From the NCBI GenBank assembly GCA_021397845.1, contig CM038053.1:148202041-148266040 (forward strand): a DNA stretch of 64,000 bases, written 5' to 3'. Below are positions 44,585-55,858 of this stretch, piece after piece; position 1 is the first letter of the stretch, and every line of letters begins with the position of its first letter. Source of the DNA: Areca catechu (lineage: Eukaryota; Streptophyta; Magnoliopsida; Arecales; Arecaceae). The notes beneath the pieces are model-generated. The model was not told the origin of the DNA. It ran no database searches and saw only the letters and a program-made list of their open reading frames with translations. The translations under genes were made by a program, and so were the position numbers.

Positions 44585-45472
44585 CTAACAGATTAATGAC
44601 TCTCTAGGTTTGACCCTGGTCTGGTATGCACATGAGAATTTACCATGGGTTCCTAGCAAATGCCATAAGGTTTTCCAAAAGTAGGTAGCAAAAGGAATAG
44701 GCTTTAAAGGCTCATGCAACCTAATAATCTCATCAAAATGAAACTTATTGGCTCTAAAATTAGGATAAGACTTAAGGAAAGGCAGGAAATAGGAATCCGA
44801 GTCTTGTGTTAATTTAGGGGAATCTTGAAACAGACCTTGGTTACTCATGATGACCTTAAGATTTGAATATTGATCTACAGGCGGGATGCTTCTAGGTAGT
44901 TGAAGGTCATCAGGAAAGTCTTCTAAAATAATGATTGGGTTCTTCTCAGGTACCTGAAGGAGTTCTTGTGTCGAAGCTAAAGTATTGTGTTCTTCTTAAG
45001 GGCATTGTCTTACGGGAACCAAGTCCTCACTAAATTTTGGTTGTTCTGATGTTTCAGGACTAGGCTCAATAATCTTTTCTTTACCAAAGGTTTCCTCAGG
45101 TAAGGTATTAAAGTTGTTCTCTTCACAGTCTTCCCCTTCATATTCATCTATTAAACTTATATTAGTCTCATACACATATTTACTAGGTTCAGACTTGCCT
45201 TCTTCCTTCCCTAGCCCTTCAGTTTGAGGATACCCTAAGTCTTGAGTATTCATGAACTCAACTTGTACTTCAGGGTTCTTACTCCTATCATTCATATGAG
45301 CTAATGGGAAAGTAGGAGTTGGTTGGTCTAGGGAAAATTGTTTAGCCAGCATTTGGTTCAATTGGGCCATTAGATCATTTAGGCCTTTCAGCATGGTTTC
45401 AAGATTCGGGTCCATGGCTACACTGGACTGGGCTTGGATTGGTGAATATGGTGTCCCTGCTCTAGTTGTCAT
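44585..45472 (-). pseudogene. ORF1 of array 2 unit 2, one stop
   Basis: The start MTTRAGTPY at 45472 is followed by the Gag N-terminus and acidic spacer to VPVRQCP, where a TAA (about 44996-44998) interrupts. The frame then continues through MSNQGLF to the integrase scrap and ends at 44585. The stop positions differ from unit 1, so the two units decayed separately. Confidence 0.7.
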
Positions 45473-45598
45473 GCATGCAAATGGACTCAAGCTCGAGCTA
45501 AGGTTTCCTAAACCTAGAGCACAAATTAGAGGTCTAATTAAGTGAACCAACTAGCTAGTAGTACTTATGGGACATAGCCAGGTAGGTGGTGGGGAGTG

Positions 45599-45655
45599 AA
45601 GGTCCCTGATTGCCAACCTTAGACACCAATCTGAGATTGGCCAGGTAGGCGGACC
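45599..45655 (-). promoter_or_regulatory. Structured leader element, array 2 unit 2
   Basis: The hairpin is at 45626-45640 with intact GGTCC and GGACC outer arms. Confidence 0.5.
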
Positions 45656-46486
45656 AAATCACAAGCCCTGATGCACCAATCCTAGACACCAAGCCAGTAA
45701 GCACACACCAATTAGCTGACACAGTTAACTTGACCCTAACCTGAATCCAATTTGTTGGTGTCCCTAACCCACTAGGGCAATTAACGTTCTACTCAATTTT
45801 AATTAATGGGCTGGGATCGATATGCTGGTTGGTGATTTTTGGGCTAGGGACAGGTGATGAAATCCTGACCCTATGTCAAATTGATGCCCTTAATTTGATT
45901 TCTCATGAGATGAATGAAATGCAAAGGTGCTGCAGAAGTGTGTTGCAGTTTGAAAGTGGTGTGGAAAACGTGATGAAAAAAATATCCAAAAATTCTGAAA
46001 ATTTCATAGAGTATTCCTAACTTATATGTTACAATGCAGGTGAAAGGAATTTTAAAAATAAAATCTGTACTACTCTAAGCAGATCCTACAATTGAAGATA
46101 AATAAAAAGGACAGAACAGAACCCTAATGACAGTGTCGAACTGCAAAAATTTTAATTTTTTTTATAATTTTTTTCTGATGATGAAATTTAATATGATGAT
46201 AGATGACTTAAATTTGAACAAGAAAAAAAAAATTTAATAAAAAGTAGTGACTTTTCTTTGGAGCTGCAGACGGATTACAGTAAACAGATGCAAATTTTCA
46301 GAAAACATAACCTAATCAAACAAGTGCAATGGCTTACCCAAACTTCAATCTAAAAAACTCACGTCTGGCCAAGGGCTCATTATTCCCATTGGTCGTGACA
46401 GTGTACTAGAGTACACCCACTCAGGAGGCGTAAATTTTAGATCTTGCTTGGATTTAAAGAAAACTATTCTACCCTAATGCAACCAT

Positions 46487-46498
46487 GCTCTGATACCA
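46487..46498 (-). other. Primer-binding site, array 2 unit 2
   Basis: The minus strand reads TGGTATCAGAGC beside the LTR starting at 46502. Confidence 0.9.
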
Positions 46499-46501
46499 AT
46501 T

Positions 46502-47823
46502 TGATGCGGCACGCATATGATTAATGTTTTGAATATGGCATTTGTAGAGCAATGAAACATAATTACACTTAGCATTGTACTCATCTTAATAAGATTTAAT
46601 GATTACATGAAAAGGGACTATTACATGATTAGACACAACTCTAAAACTAAGAAGGAAGAAGATCTAGACAATAGGGGCTAATGATTGAGGACTTACCTTG
46701 ATGTGTTTTCCAACCTTCCTATGATTCAAAACTTAAAACTACTAATGCTCTGGACTGGAGAACTTGGATAACAGTGATCAGAACCCTGGACTTGGGCTTC
46801 AACTTGTTGGTTCATTGTCAAGGGGAACCCTGTTCACAACTCAAGGACTTCGAAGGACCCTGCAATGAAGATCAAAGTTAAGGTTGAAGGATGCAAACAT
46901 AAAGAAGGGATGGGAGAACTTGTGAACAAAGAAAAGATAGTTGAGAAGATCTGGCCGACTCCAATGCCTTTGCCTTGAGCTTGGATGATGAATTGCTAGG
47001 GAAGAGAGTGGCTTTGGGTGTGGAAGAAGAAGATAGGAAAAATTTCACACATAAAACTCAAGACAACTTCACTTCAAACTTCATTCATTTCCAAAATCAA
47101 TCTCTTTTACAATGGGCGTCCAAGACTTTTAATAGCCTCACAAAGCTAGCTTTTGAAATTTAAAAACTCCCCAAATCGAGGAGGATTACAAGGGGTGTTG
47201 GAGGATTTGGTGGAGAGTTTGGAGGGATGTGGGGGGGGTTGGAGGATTTGGTGGAGGACTTGGAGGGATGTGGCCAACCTCCTTGAATTTGAATCTCCCT
47301 TGTTGGCGCCCAAAGGGTGATGAGGTGTCTGGTGAAGTTGCACCTGATGACATGGCATGGTGAGGTGGTCTTCTACTTGGATAAGAATGACATGTGGTGC
47401 CCAGTGGTCCTAGTTGATGGTCCTTTTCTCTTGCTTGGTTGATGTGTCTTCTCTTTTCATGTGGTCAAATTCTGGGGTCTAGAATTTGAGTCTTGTTGCT
47501 GGCTTTTATGGCTTTAAGACTTGATTAGACTTAACTCAACTGAATTAGACTTAACTCAACTGAACTGACTTGACTGACCTAGACTTTAAAACTTGAAATG
47601 GACTTACAAGAAATGAAATTTTAAAAGTAATTACAGGACTCAATAAACACTCTTGATTTGAAACTCAAAATTAATTACAGGACTCTTGAAAAGGAAATGA
47701 CTCTTGAAAATAAAATATTTTTGAACTAAAGGATATATGGTAACCTAATTATCTTCGATCCAAATTGGGATAAGGCTAACCTTGTTGGAGTGAAGTTTCT
47801 TTCGGCTTCTGGTGTCCACACCA
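46502..47823 (-). repeat. Array 2 LTR 3 (terminal 5' LTR, 1322 bp)
   Basis: It ends CCACACCA at 47823, followed by the right TSD ATTTT. Confidence 0.9.
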
Positions 47824-48128
47824 ATTTTGAACCTAATCCTGTTATTGAGAGTGATCCCGACCCTGTGTGTCCACCAACAAACTGCCCTGTGAGGAAAGAG
47901 CAGATTGAAAAGATCCTGGATAATCAGGTTATCTCTACTCGTAATCGAGGATACCAAAGATACCTGGTCCGCTGGCAAGGAAGGCCAGATTTTGATGACT
48001 CTTGGGTCTCCCAAGAAGAATTACAAGAATTGGACCCAGACCTCTTGGAGAGATACCAGAGCCAACTTGATCCATACTCGACAGGGTCGAGTTCCTCCCA
48101 CCCCGGGAGAATTGGTGTGGGCACCTAA
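47824..48128 (+). pseudogene. Element C chromodomain, 3' part separated by array 2
   Basis: From the right TSD the frame reads an acidic linker (EPNPVIESDPDPV) and a complete chromodomain (EQIEKILDNQVIS...YQRYLVRWQGRPDFDDSWV). It ends SSSSHPGRIGVGT with TAA at 48126-48128, inside the 3' LTR that begins at 48113. The upstream half of the same protein ends at 38585. Confidence 0.88.
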
Positions 48129-49704
48129 CTCAGAAGAAGACTTCAGGGCTCCATCTGGATCTCTGATTGACCTTTCCCGAAGAATTAGGATTTTCTGGTT
48201 TTGTAATAAAAGTTAACTTTGTCAACTCAATTTTTTTGAGTCTGTATTTCCCTGCAATTTAAATTTTGTTGAGTTATGTTGACTCAGTACAAGTCCTAGT
48301 GAGTGGTCTAGGTCTTCTCCAGGGTGCCACATTTTCTCCCAAGCCGAAGCAAGTGGGTGCCACACTCCTAGCCATACGCCAGAGTCTAGGAGACGCCACA
48401 TCTCCATCCCAGTATCTTGGTCCCCACACCCAAGGAAGCAAGAATTTTTCTTGAAGCCAAAATCAAGGAGGCGCCCTATATGTACCTTAAAAGGCCAAGC
48501 TAAAGGAGGAAAGAGGCATTTCTTGGGGAGCACTTCAAGGGGGCACCCAATCCATGCCTAAAAAGCCCAAAGCAAAGTTGGGAAGAGCCATGACTTGGGG
48601 AGAAAGAAAAGGAGGTGTCCAAAAGAGTTGAGCCATGGAAGGAAAAAAAAATTTCTTGAAGAGCAAGGCTAGGAGGCGCCACCTACTTACCATTTGGAGC
48701 CATCAATCAACACTTATGGAACCTCTTGGCCGGCCATATGAGGAGGAATTGATTCTGTAAACCTAATTTGAAGATCCACCCTGTTAGTCCCACATGGGAA
48801 GATGTAAAACCCTGACCTCTTGTAAAGACCTATAAAATAAACCCCTCTTGTAAGTTTTGAAAACAACTGATGAATGAATTCAAATTTTGTGTGAGCAACT
48901 TTATGTTTCTCTCTTCTGCACTTGCATCCAGGTGTTGAGCTCTGTGAGGGAGTAAATCCGGGTTCCCCAGGAACCTTGAGGAGGTGTGAGATCTCCAACC
49001 CCAAAACTCTAGGTTAGCCACTTCACTTCCAAATCCTAGCCACCCATCATCCTCTTCACTCCACCAAACCCTAGCCTACCCCATCTCTCACGGCCCCTCT
49101 CTCCAAGTAGTGGCCGACCACCAGCATCCAGGTCCAGTTCGGCTACATTGAATACGGAGAAAATCCCAGAGGAAGCCAGATCAGCATCCAGGAGAATCAG
49201 GACTTCAGCAACATCAACTTTCAAGTTCTTCTATCTAGTAAATCCTTCCTTGAGTATCTGGTTCCATAAATTGTTCTTCTTCTTTCCCAGATCTTGAGTT
49301 CAGGAGAAGCCAACTCTGCCAAAGGACCAGTATTGGAGGATTCATTGCGAAGATATCTGAATCCGTGGATCCATCAATCTGCTCAAGAGAGTCCTTCCAC
49401 TAAACTCTGTGAAGATCACTGCCTGGTCTGTAACCCTTCTCTTCTCTTTACTTCTGTCCATTTGAAAGTTCAGAGCGAAACCCTAGGTCTGGGAGTTTCT
49501 CAACCCCCAGCGATCCTTTACTTCTGAACTACTCTGATAACCTAGTTTGTTTAAATTGTGCTTTCAATTATTACATAGTTTCTTTCAATTTAGTTTAACT
49601 TTCTTTTGAGTCAAAGCAGACTTCTGAAAATATTTAAAAAATAACAAAAAAAGAATTAGTCTTAATTTACTTCCGCATCGCATCATCTTTTTTGTTCTGC
49701 ATCA
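48113..49704 (+). repeat. Element C 3' LTR (1592 bp)
   Basis: It begins TGGTGTGGGCACCTAAC and ends TTCTGCATCA, followed by the TSD CATCA. The TATA-like box is at 48831-48840 and AGCGATCCT at 49509-49517. Confidence 0.93.
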
Positions 49705-49880
49705 CATCAACCAAATAAGGGCCTTCTCCGACTCCCAGTTGATGGTCAATCAGGTGAAGGGCAAATTCAAAGCAAGGGATTCAACCCTGGCTGAGTACTT
49801 GAACCAGGTACTAAGCCTCATCTCTTGGCTTAAATTCTTTGTAATTCTTTATATACCTCGATTGCAGAACTCTCGTGTGG
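49705..49880 (+). pseudogene. Element D second RNase H, 3' part
   Basis: After the right TSD copy the D frame resumes with RAFSDSQLMVNQVKGKFKA, the conserved Asp-Ser region of Tat-type RNase H, and TLAEYLNQVLSL. The upstream half is at 30991-31673. Confidence 0.8.
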
Positions 49881-51240
49881 ATGCTCTATCATGATTGGCT
49901 ATGACGGTTACCAACACCTCTGACTGAACATTCATGGAGCACCTACAACGCACAAGTATTAATAAAGAGCCGGCTGAGGTCCACCAAGTTGAATAGGAAG
50001 CCACATGGATGGACCCAATTCTCCCATTCCTGATCAAGGGGACTCTCCCAGATGACCCGACCGAGGCCAAGCGTGTGTGTTGGATGGCCTCTAATACATC
50101 ATCCTTGACGGCATCCTTTACAAGCGGTCATTCTCACTATCGCTGCTAAAGTATTTGGGATCGACCGATGCAGACTATGCACTCAGAGAAGTACATGAAA
50201 TCATCTACGATGACCACCTTAGTGGAAGATCCCAGGCATACAAGATAATCCGACAGGGATACTATTGGCCTAAATCCAGAAGGATGCATCGGACTTCATC
50301 CGAAGGTGCGATGCTTGTTAGAGGTACTCCAATATCCAAAGGAGGCCGGCCAGCTAGCTGACTCTGCTTACCGCATCTTGGCCATTTGTACAGTGGGGAA
50401 TGGACATACTGGGAACCTTCCCTCCGAAATCTAACCAACACAAATTTCTTATTATGGCCATTGATTACTTCACCAAGTGGGTGGAGGCCGAACAACTTGC
50501 ACATATTAATGAAGCCAAGGTAGAAAACTTTGTTCGGAACTATAACATCTTCCAATTCGGCATCCCGTAGACAATCATCACTGACAATGGAAGGCAGTTC
50601 GACAATCTAAAATTCTTAGACTTTTGCCAGCAATGTCACATCTCTCATTGGCTATCCTCAGTTGGCCATCCACAGTCCAACGAAGATGCCGAAATCACCA
50701 ATCGGACAATCCTACATGGACTTAAGACCCGACTGAATGAAGATAGAGGTCTTTGGGTAGAAGAACTCCATTCAGTGCTTTTGGCCTATCAAACAACTAC
50801 CCAAATGGTGACCTGGGAGACTCCATTCAATCTGACTTACAGAAGTGAAGCCATCATCCTCGTTGTGATCTCTTTGCAATCCCTACAGATTGACCACTAT
50901 GCCGAGCCAACTAACTCTGAGCAACGGACGGCTAACCTGGAAATACATGAAGAAACCAGACTCCGAACAAGTTTAAAGATGGCAACCTACCTCAGAAGAT
51001 AGCAAAGTATTACAACTCATGGGTCAAGTCGTAAACTTTCTGAGTCGGAGATCTGGTCTTATTGAGGTCTAAGTTTTCAAGACCGACCAAGCAATGAAAA
51101 CTCTCCCCAAATTAGAAAGGCCCTTATCGAGTCATTGAAGTAATTTGAGCCAGAACCTACCGACTCAAACATTTAGATGGATGACAAATAGTTCATCCGT
51201 AGAATGTAGATAATCTTTACAAGTACTATCAAAAAAGTCT
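49881..51240 (+). pseudogene. Element D integrase
   Basis: The zinc-binding region VHEIIYDDHLSGRSQAYKII and YYWPK (50155-50361) is followed in a shifted frame by MDILGTFPP, TIITDNGRQFDN and a glutamate in SNEDAEITNR, the D,D,E triad of Tat/Athila integrases. LLAYQTTTQMVTWETPFNLT (50775-51002) is the conserved end. A stop after FGIP and several later ones break it. There is no chromodomain, in agreement with a Tat-lineage assignment. Confidence 0.8.
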
Positions 51241-51264
51241 ACAACTTCTTCTATGAAGCACCTC

Positions 51265-51860
51265 CGAAAGACCGACTCTGGTCGGCAAAGGCTCTAGGGC
51301 AGCCCAACTTTGAAAGACTGACTCCAGTCAGTAAAGGCTCTAAGGTAGCCCACTTCTGAAAGGCTGACACTGGTCGGCAAAGGCTCTAGGGCAGCCCATT
51401 TTTGAAAGACTGACTTCGGTTGGTGAAGGCTCTAGGGTAGCCCTTATCTGAAAGACCGACTTCGATCGACAAAGGCTCTAGAGCAGCCCACCTCCGAAAG
51501 ACCGACTCCAATCGGCAAAGGCTCTAAGGCAGTCCACTTCCAAAAGAATGACTCCGGTCGGCAAAGGCTCTAGGGTAGCCCACTTTCAAAGGACAGACTC
51601 CAATCGGCAAATGCTCTATGGCAGCCCACATTCGAAAGATCGACTCCGATTGGCAAAGGCTCTAGGATAGCCAATTTCTGAAAGACCGACACCAGTCAGC
51701 AAAGGCTCTAGGGCAGCCCACTTTCGAAAGAAAGACTCTGGTCGGTAAAGGCTTTAAGGTAGCATAACTTCGAAAGACCAACTCCGGTCGGCAAAGGCTC
51801 TAGGGCAGCCCACTTCCAAAACACCGACTCTGATCTTTAAAGGATCTAAGATAGCCCAGC
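51265..51860 (+). repeat. 46-bp tandem repeat (about 13 copies) in the element D 3' region
   Basis: The units follow GAAAGACCGACTCCGGTCGG then CAAAGGCTCTAGGGCAGCCC with a 46-bp period and roughly 10-20% divergence between copies. Each unit contains an inverted repeat CCGAC...GTCGG that could fold as a hairpin. Similar short tandem repeats are known in the 3' regions of Tat-lineage elements. It contains no ORF. Confidence 0.85.
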
Positions 51861-52612
51861 TTCAAAAGTCTGACTTTGGTCAGAACCTGGGAAAAATTCC
51901 AAGGTATCATGATTTGGCTTGAGCCATTGTTCGGTAGCAACCTCAACATCTTCTTGTCCAGACGAGCCGACGAATTAAAACTTGGGAGAAATTCCTCAAG
52001 TATCTTGGTTCAAATTGAGCTGCTGTCCGAAAGATGCTTTTGGCTTTAGATGAGCCGACAGACCAACATCCTACCTCAAGCTGAAGTACCCATACTTTAA
52101 AAAATTTCAGAGTCAATAATCTATAATAGGATACTGTTCGATAACTACTCCTTGCATTACTACCAAACCGATTACCGATACTTAGAAATATTTTCAAAGG
52201 AAAGAAGCTACGGTCAATCTGACCAACCACATGCAAAGAAGATACGACAAAGGGGTCCTATTATATATATAAAAAGGTCAGTACAAAAAGAGGAGATCAT
52301 ACCTTTACAACCGATCTAGGTCTGACTTGCCGAAGTTACATCAATTATCACCTCCGCCTCAGCTCTGTCCGGCATGGTTGGGACTTCAGCTTCCACTTTG
52401 ATCCCCTCTAGTTTGGCCAAAGTGCCCATGGAGATACCTGCCACTCCCGTGTTGGCTTTAGTTTAGGCATCCGGTCTGGCGTCTGCTATGACAACTTCAG
52501 TTGGGGTCTCGACTGTGCTGACGGTCAGATCTGCTACCTCCACGTTCTTCTCCTCCACTGGCTTTGATAGCTGAAGAAAAGAGAGATCGAGTTCCAAAAA
52601 GATGGCGCTGAC
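51861..52612 (+). other. Non-coding 3' region of element D
   Basis: Repeat-derived GACTTTGG-like remnants fade out by about 51900. I see no gene beyond that. The antisense gene's last exon stops at 52613. Confidence 0.4.
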
Positions 52613-54640
52613 TTACTCCAGACACTCCTCAAACCCATAGTCAAAGCTGACGGTGCCAGCCTCGTTCACTTTCTCTTTAAAGTCCTTGGAGGTCTTGTAT
52701 TCCCTCATAACTATTTCAGCTGCTATCTTCATCAGCTCCTGGGCCATCTTCAATAGACCCTTATATTGCTCTGCCTCTGCCTGATGGCCCCATGAGCGCC
52801 TCTCAGATTTAGCCAGGCGCCCCTCCTCCTCGGCTTGCCGGAGGGTCAGAGCTCTCACCTTCAGCTTCCTACTTTTTAACCTTGCCTCTCGGTCAGCCTC
52901 CCGGGCTAGTGAATCTTCTATCTGCTTCTTTTGGACCTTCGACTTGGCCCGCAGGGCAGACAGTTCTCGTTCGACAGCCCGTAGAGCGGACAACTCCACC
53001 CTGGGAGCTGTCAGCACCACCCACGTGGTGTCCCTCACCGCCTCCACTGCCTCCACCCTCTTGGTCAAGTGCTCCTTCAAATCGAGCAACTCGCCCAAGC
53101 CATCGTCCATTAATAGCGTGCCCCAAAGGAGCTATCAATAGTTAGATAGTTAGAAACTTATAAACAATAAAATAAAAGCTGGAGGCCCATATCTGGAACT
53201 TATCCCCAGTAGGTGATGAAGGAAACTTCTAGTGGCCTCGTTTACAAACTGCTAGTCGATGTCGGTAATAGCCCTATAGAGCTGCTCTTTGACTTGCTCG
53301 GCGTCGTGAATACCATGCCACTTCGGGCGCTTTCCATCATCGTCGACTTCATCGACCTTCCCTTTGATGGTCGTCGACCCTCCGGCTAACCGTTTCCCCC
53401 TAACCATCGAGGAAATCTCCTCCATCAGTTCAATTGGTGGAGAGATTGAAGTCATCTCTACCTCAATCGGCACCGGGAGTTCATCTCCCGCCTGGGCGAC
53501 TAACTGCCTGACCGATGATGGATGCTCTAGTGCCATCACCTTCCGGCGATCCGCTAGTGGCATGTTGTCGTCAGACTCCATCGAAAATACAGTGATGGAC
53601 AGCTCCTCCGTCCATTGCTTCTTTGGCCTCTCAGGTGCTGGCTCCACCGCCCGTTGCCTCTTTAGCTCCATAGGCATCGGCTCAGAAATTCGGACGTCCC
53701 TCTTCTACGCAGATCGTGCTGAAATGGTCGCCTGATCCGGCTTCATTTTTCCACCTGCCAGCAAACAAAGTTAGGGTCAACAATGATGTCAAAACCGATA
53801 AAGGAAAGAATAATAAGTTTGTCTCAATGGCCTTCATCCTACCTAGCATTCGTTGTTGGCTGATCCCAGCCCGATGGAGACTCTCCTCGTGGAACAGGGA
53901 GCCAATAAGCACCGGGTCCTCGTCATTCAGCCTATCAAAGTCAGCCTCATCGATCCTCAATATCTTCCTTCCATTCATGACATTCAGCCTGGGCCCTCTC
54001 CATGCCGACTCAAAGCCTCATGGCTCTAAGCTATCTACAAAAAAATATCGGGACTTCCATCCATGAATGGTCGATGGAAGCCCCCTAGAATCTTTTGACC
54101 AGGGCGGGGGGTGAACACCAACCATTCCTAAGTTCGGAAGTCTTGTTTTAGAAGAAAGAAGTTAGAAAATAACGACGGCCTCAGCTCGATGATTGCTACT
54201 TGATAAAGGATGACGAAGCCACATATTGCCCGAATACTGTTCGGGGTCAGTTGGGAGGGCGTAATTCTATAAAAGTTAAAAATCTGGATAAAAAAGCTGT
54301 AAAGTGGAAATCGGAGGCCGGCCTTCAGATGGTCTTCTTATATAGGAAGGGCTCCTAAGGTCAGTGGGCCATTCACCCTCTCCTCATGGTCGGGGATGGT
54401 CAAATGCAAGGTAAAGGGGATACTATAAATGACTCTAAGGCTCTCCACCCTCTCCCGGGACATGGTCGAAGGAATATCGTACAAGCCTGGTTCTCTATTC
54501 CCGTGAGCCAAACTCCGACTACCAGAGGCCATTTTAATGGAAGCTACAGAAGGAGAAGAAGACAAATGCATAACTAACCTGGTCTTCGGGTTTCCTAAGA
54601 GAGCAAGAACGGTGGAAGAAGGAATCTCTCTCTCCAAACC
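52613..54640 (-). pseudogene. Antisense gene in the 3' region of element D (intron-containing, decayed)
   Basis: Minus-strand pieces occur in order. 54338-54670 and beyond contain LRVIYSIPFTLHLTIPDHEE, then, past a stop, HLKAGLRFPLYSFFIQIFNF and SQLTPNSIRAICGFVILY, a block common in plant retroelement-associated proteins. HGWKSRYFFV follows near 54040, then NGRKILRIDEADFDRLNDED (53978 on). A likely intron (donor GTAGG near 53846, acceptor TTTGCTGGCAG near 53756) leads to a basic/acidic segment (53677-53252). The last exon (53110-52613) is a coiled coil (LREVERELSALRAK-like heptads). Antisense ORFs are known in Tat/Grande-type elements. Its function is unknown. Confidence 0.6.
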
Positions 54641-55125
54641 TAGGTGCAGTGGAAAACCCCCTCTAGGCATTCATCCCTCCCTTTTATAAGTGCCAGGCGG
54701 CAGCTTCCCAATGCCTCTCGAGCACCGTGATCCAACAACAGATGACGCGACTCCCAGGTTTGGCGAGAACCCAATAGGATATGCCAGATCATATCTCGTC
54801 GTGATCTGCATGACCGTCGAAGCAATGGTTGATGGATCACCCCGGACACCGCACTGATCACTCGAATATTGCCACATGGCCAATGTTTCATCAGGAGCTT
54901 GACGGGCATGCATTTTAGGACCGGTAGCTATCATGCGCCATACCAGCAATAACTGCCTCTCGTTCCATCGCTAATACGGTGCTGACACCTTTTAAAGAGC
55001 AATGATTCGGAGCAAGAAATGGTCGATCGCAGCATGCTGAATCAGATTTACCATCTTCTTGAGGATTGGCACATTTATTGTCAAGTAGTGCCCTCGTCCT
55101 TCGAGCCTGCAAACCCGTTGGAAGG

Positions 55126-55145
55126 CCAAGGGCATGGGGGGAAAC
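55126..55145 (+). other. Polypurine tract of element D
   Basis: The purine-rich run (AAGGGCATGGGGGGAAAC within it) directly precedes the 3' LTR, as expected for plus-strand priming. Confidence 0.6.
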
Positions 55146-55858
55146 TTTTATACCCTACCGGCTCATAGCCAGACTGGACCGGCCCCTCTTTGTAGTCCGA
55201 CCGGGTTGCTCTTCTAAAGCTCTGATGGACACACCCCAGTTAAAGTCCGACCCGCTGGAGTAGAGGTCTGAATGACCCACTCCTGCTGGGATCCGGTCCA
55301 CTGCTCTCCTCCAAATGTCTGACCCACTAAGATAAGGGTCCGAATGGCCCACTCCTACGGCCCACTCTTGCTGAGGTCTGAACGGGCACTCCTCTTTGGA
55401 TGACCGACTGGCCCTCCCAGTCGGCGTCCGACCGACTCACTTCATGACTTAGAGAATTCAAGAAACCTCATTCTATTACAATGAAATCCTGCCACATTAG
55501 CAGTATTACTCCACTACTCCCACGATGCTGTCCCATCCGAGCGCCACGTGGCCACTCTCCAAATTCTCCAAGGGGTAGATCGATCTTTATCCACCTCTCC
55601 TCCTAACAAATTTTGGACTATTCCGAACCTATATAAGGTACCTAAGGGACCCCATTTTGAGCTAAGTACACTCTTCCATCTCCCTATGCTACTTCTTTGA
55701 TTCCTTTATTCTGTTGCCTTCAAGCTCTTGCTAACTTAGGCATCGTAGTGTCCCCCGCCGGAGCACCGCCGGCATTTGTTGACTTTGTTGTAGGTCGACC
55801 GGGAGAGGAGCGCTCTAGCATAGCCGACCGACCTGGTTCTGGATAAGATGCAACAACA
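55146..55858 (+). repeat. Element D 3' LTR (713 bp, uninterrupted)
   Basis: It begins TTTTATACCCTACCGG (first bases altered from TGTTATACC) and ends AGATGCAACAACA. It shows the empty site of S2 and gives the true LTR length. Confidence 0.88.

Larger units (their letters stand above)
38586..47823 (-). mobile_element. Tandem array 2: LTR-internal-LTR-internal-LTR, same family as array 1
   Basis: LTRs are 38586-39903, 42543-43865 and 46502-47823; internal regions are 39904-42542 and 43866-46501. The block is flanked by perfect ATTTT (38581-38585 and 47824-47828). Removing it would rejoin the chromodomain reading frame of element C. Architecture is identical to array 1, but both ORF1 copies carry stops. 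Its TSD and location differ from array 1, so it is an independent event. Confidence 0.94.
31674..49704 (+). mobile_element. Element C: + strand chromovirus interrupted by array 2
   Basis: The 5' LTR 31674-33263 (1590 bp) and 3' LTR 48113-49704 (1592 bp) bracket leader, gag-protease, RT, RNase H, integrase and chromodomain. The perfect TSD CATCA (31669-31673 and 49705-49709) shows it landed in the RNase H of element D. Stops in gag, RT and integrase, two or more frameshifts, and array 2 inside the chromodomain all inactivate it. Near-equal LTRs suggest it is much younger than D. Confidence 0.93.
25606..55858 (+). mobile_element. Element D: degenerate Tat-lineage Ty3/gypsy element hosting S2 and C
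   Basis: LTRs are 25606-27772 (713 bp without the inserted S2) and 55146-55858 (713 bp). Gag, protease, RT and RNase H run to 31673, resume at 49705 and continue into integrase, followed by a long 3' region with a 46-bp tandem repeat and an antisense gene. Flanks are GGTAG (25601-25605) and TGTAG (55859-55863), one mismatch. A second RNase H (HVDGASN...GAGLIL) and the absence of a chromodomain point to the Tat lineage. Many in-frame stops make it an old copy. Confidence 0.88.

Noticed and set aside
51265..51860. Regular repeats that could suggest a CRISPR array
   Set aside because: The units are directly tandem and imperfect, without unique spacers, and the context is a plant retroelement.
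52882..53145. + strand Pro/Ser-rich ORF within the antisense gene of element D
   Set aside because: It is opposite the coiled-coil exon and shows compositional bias only.
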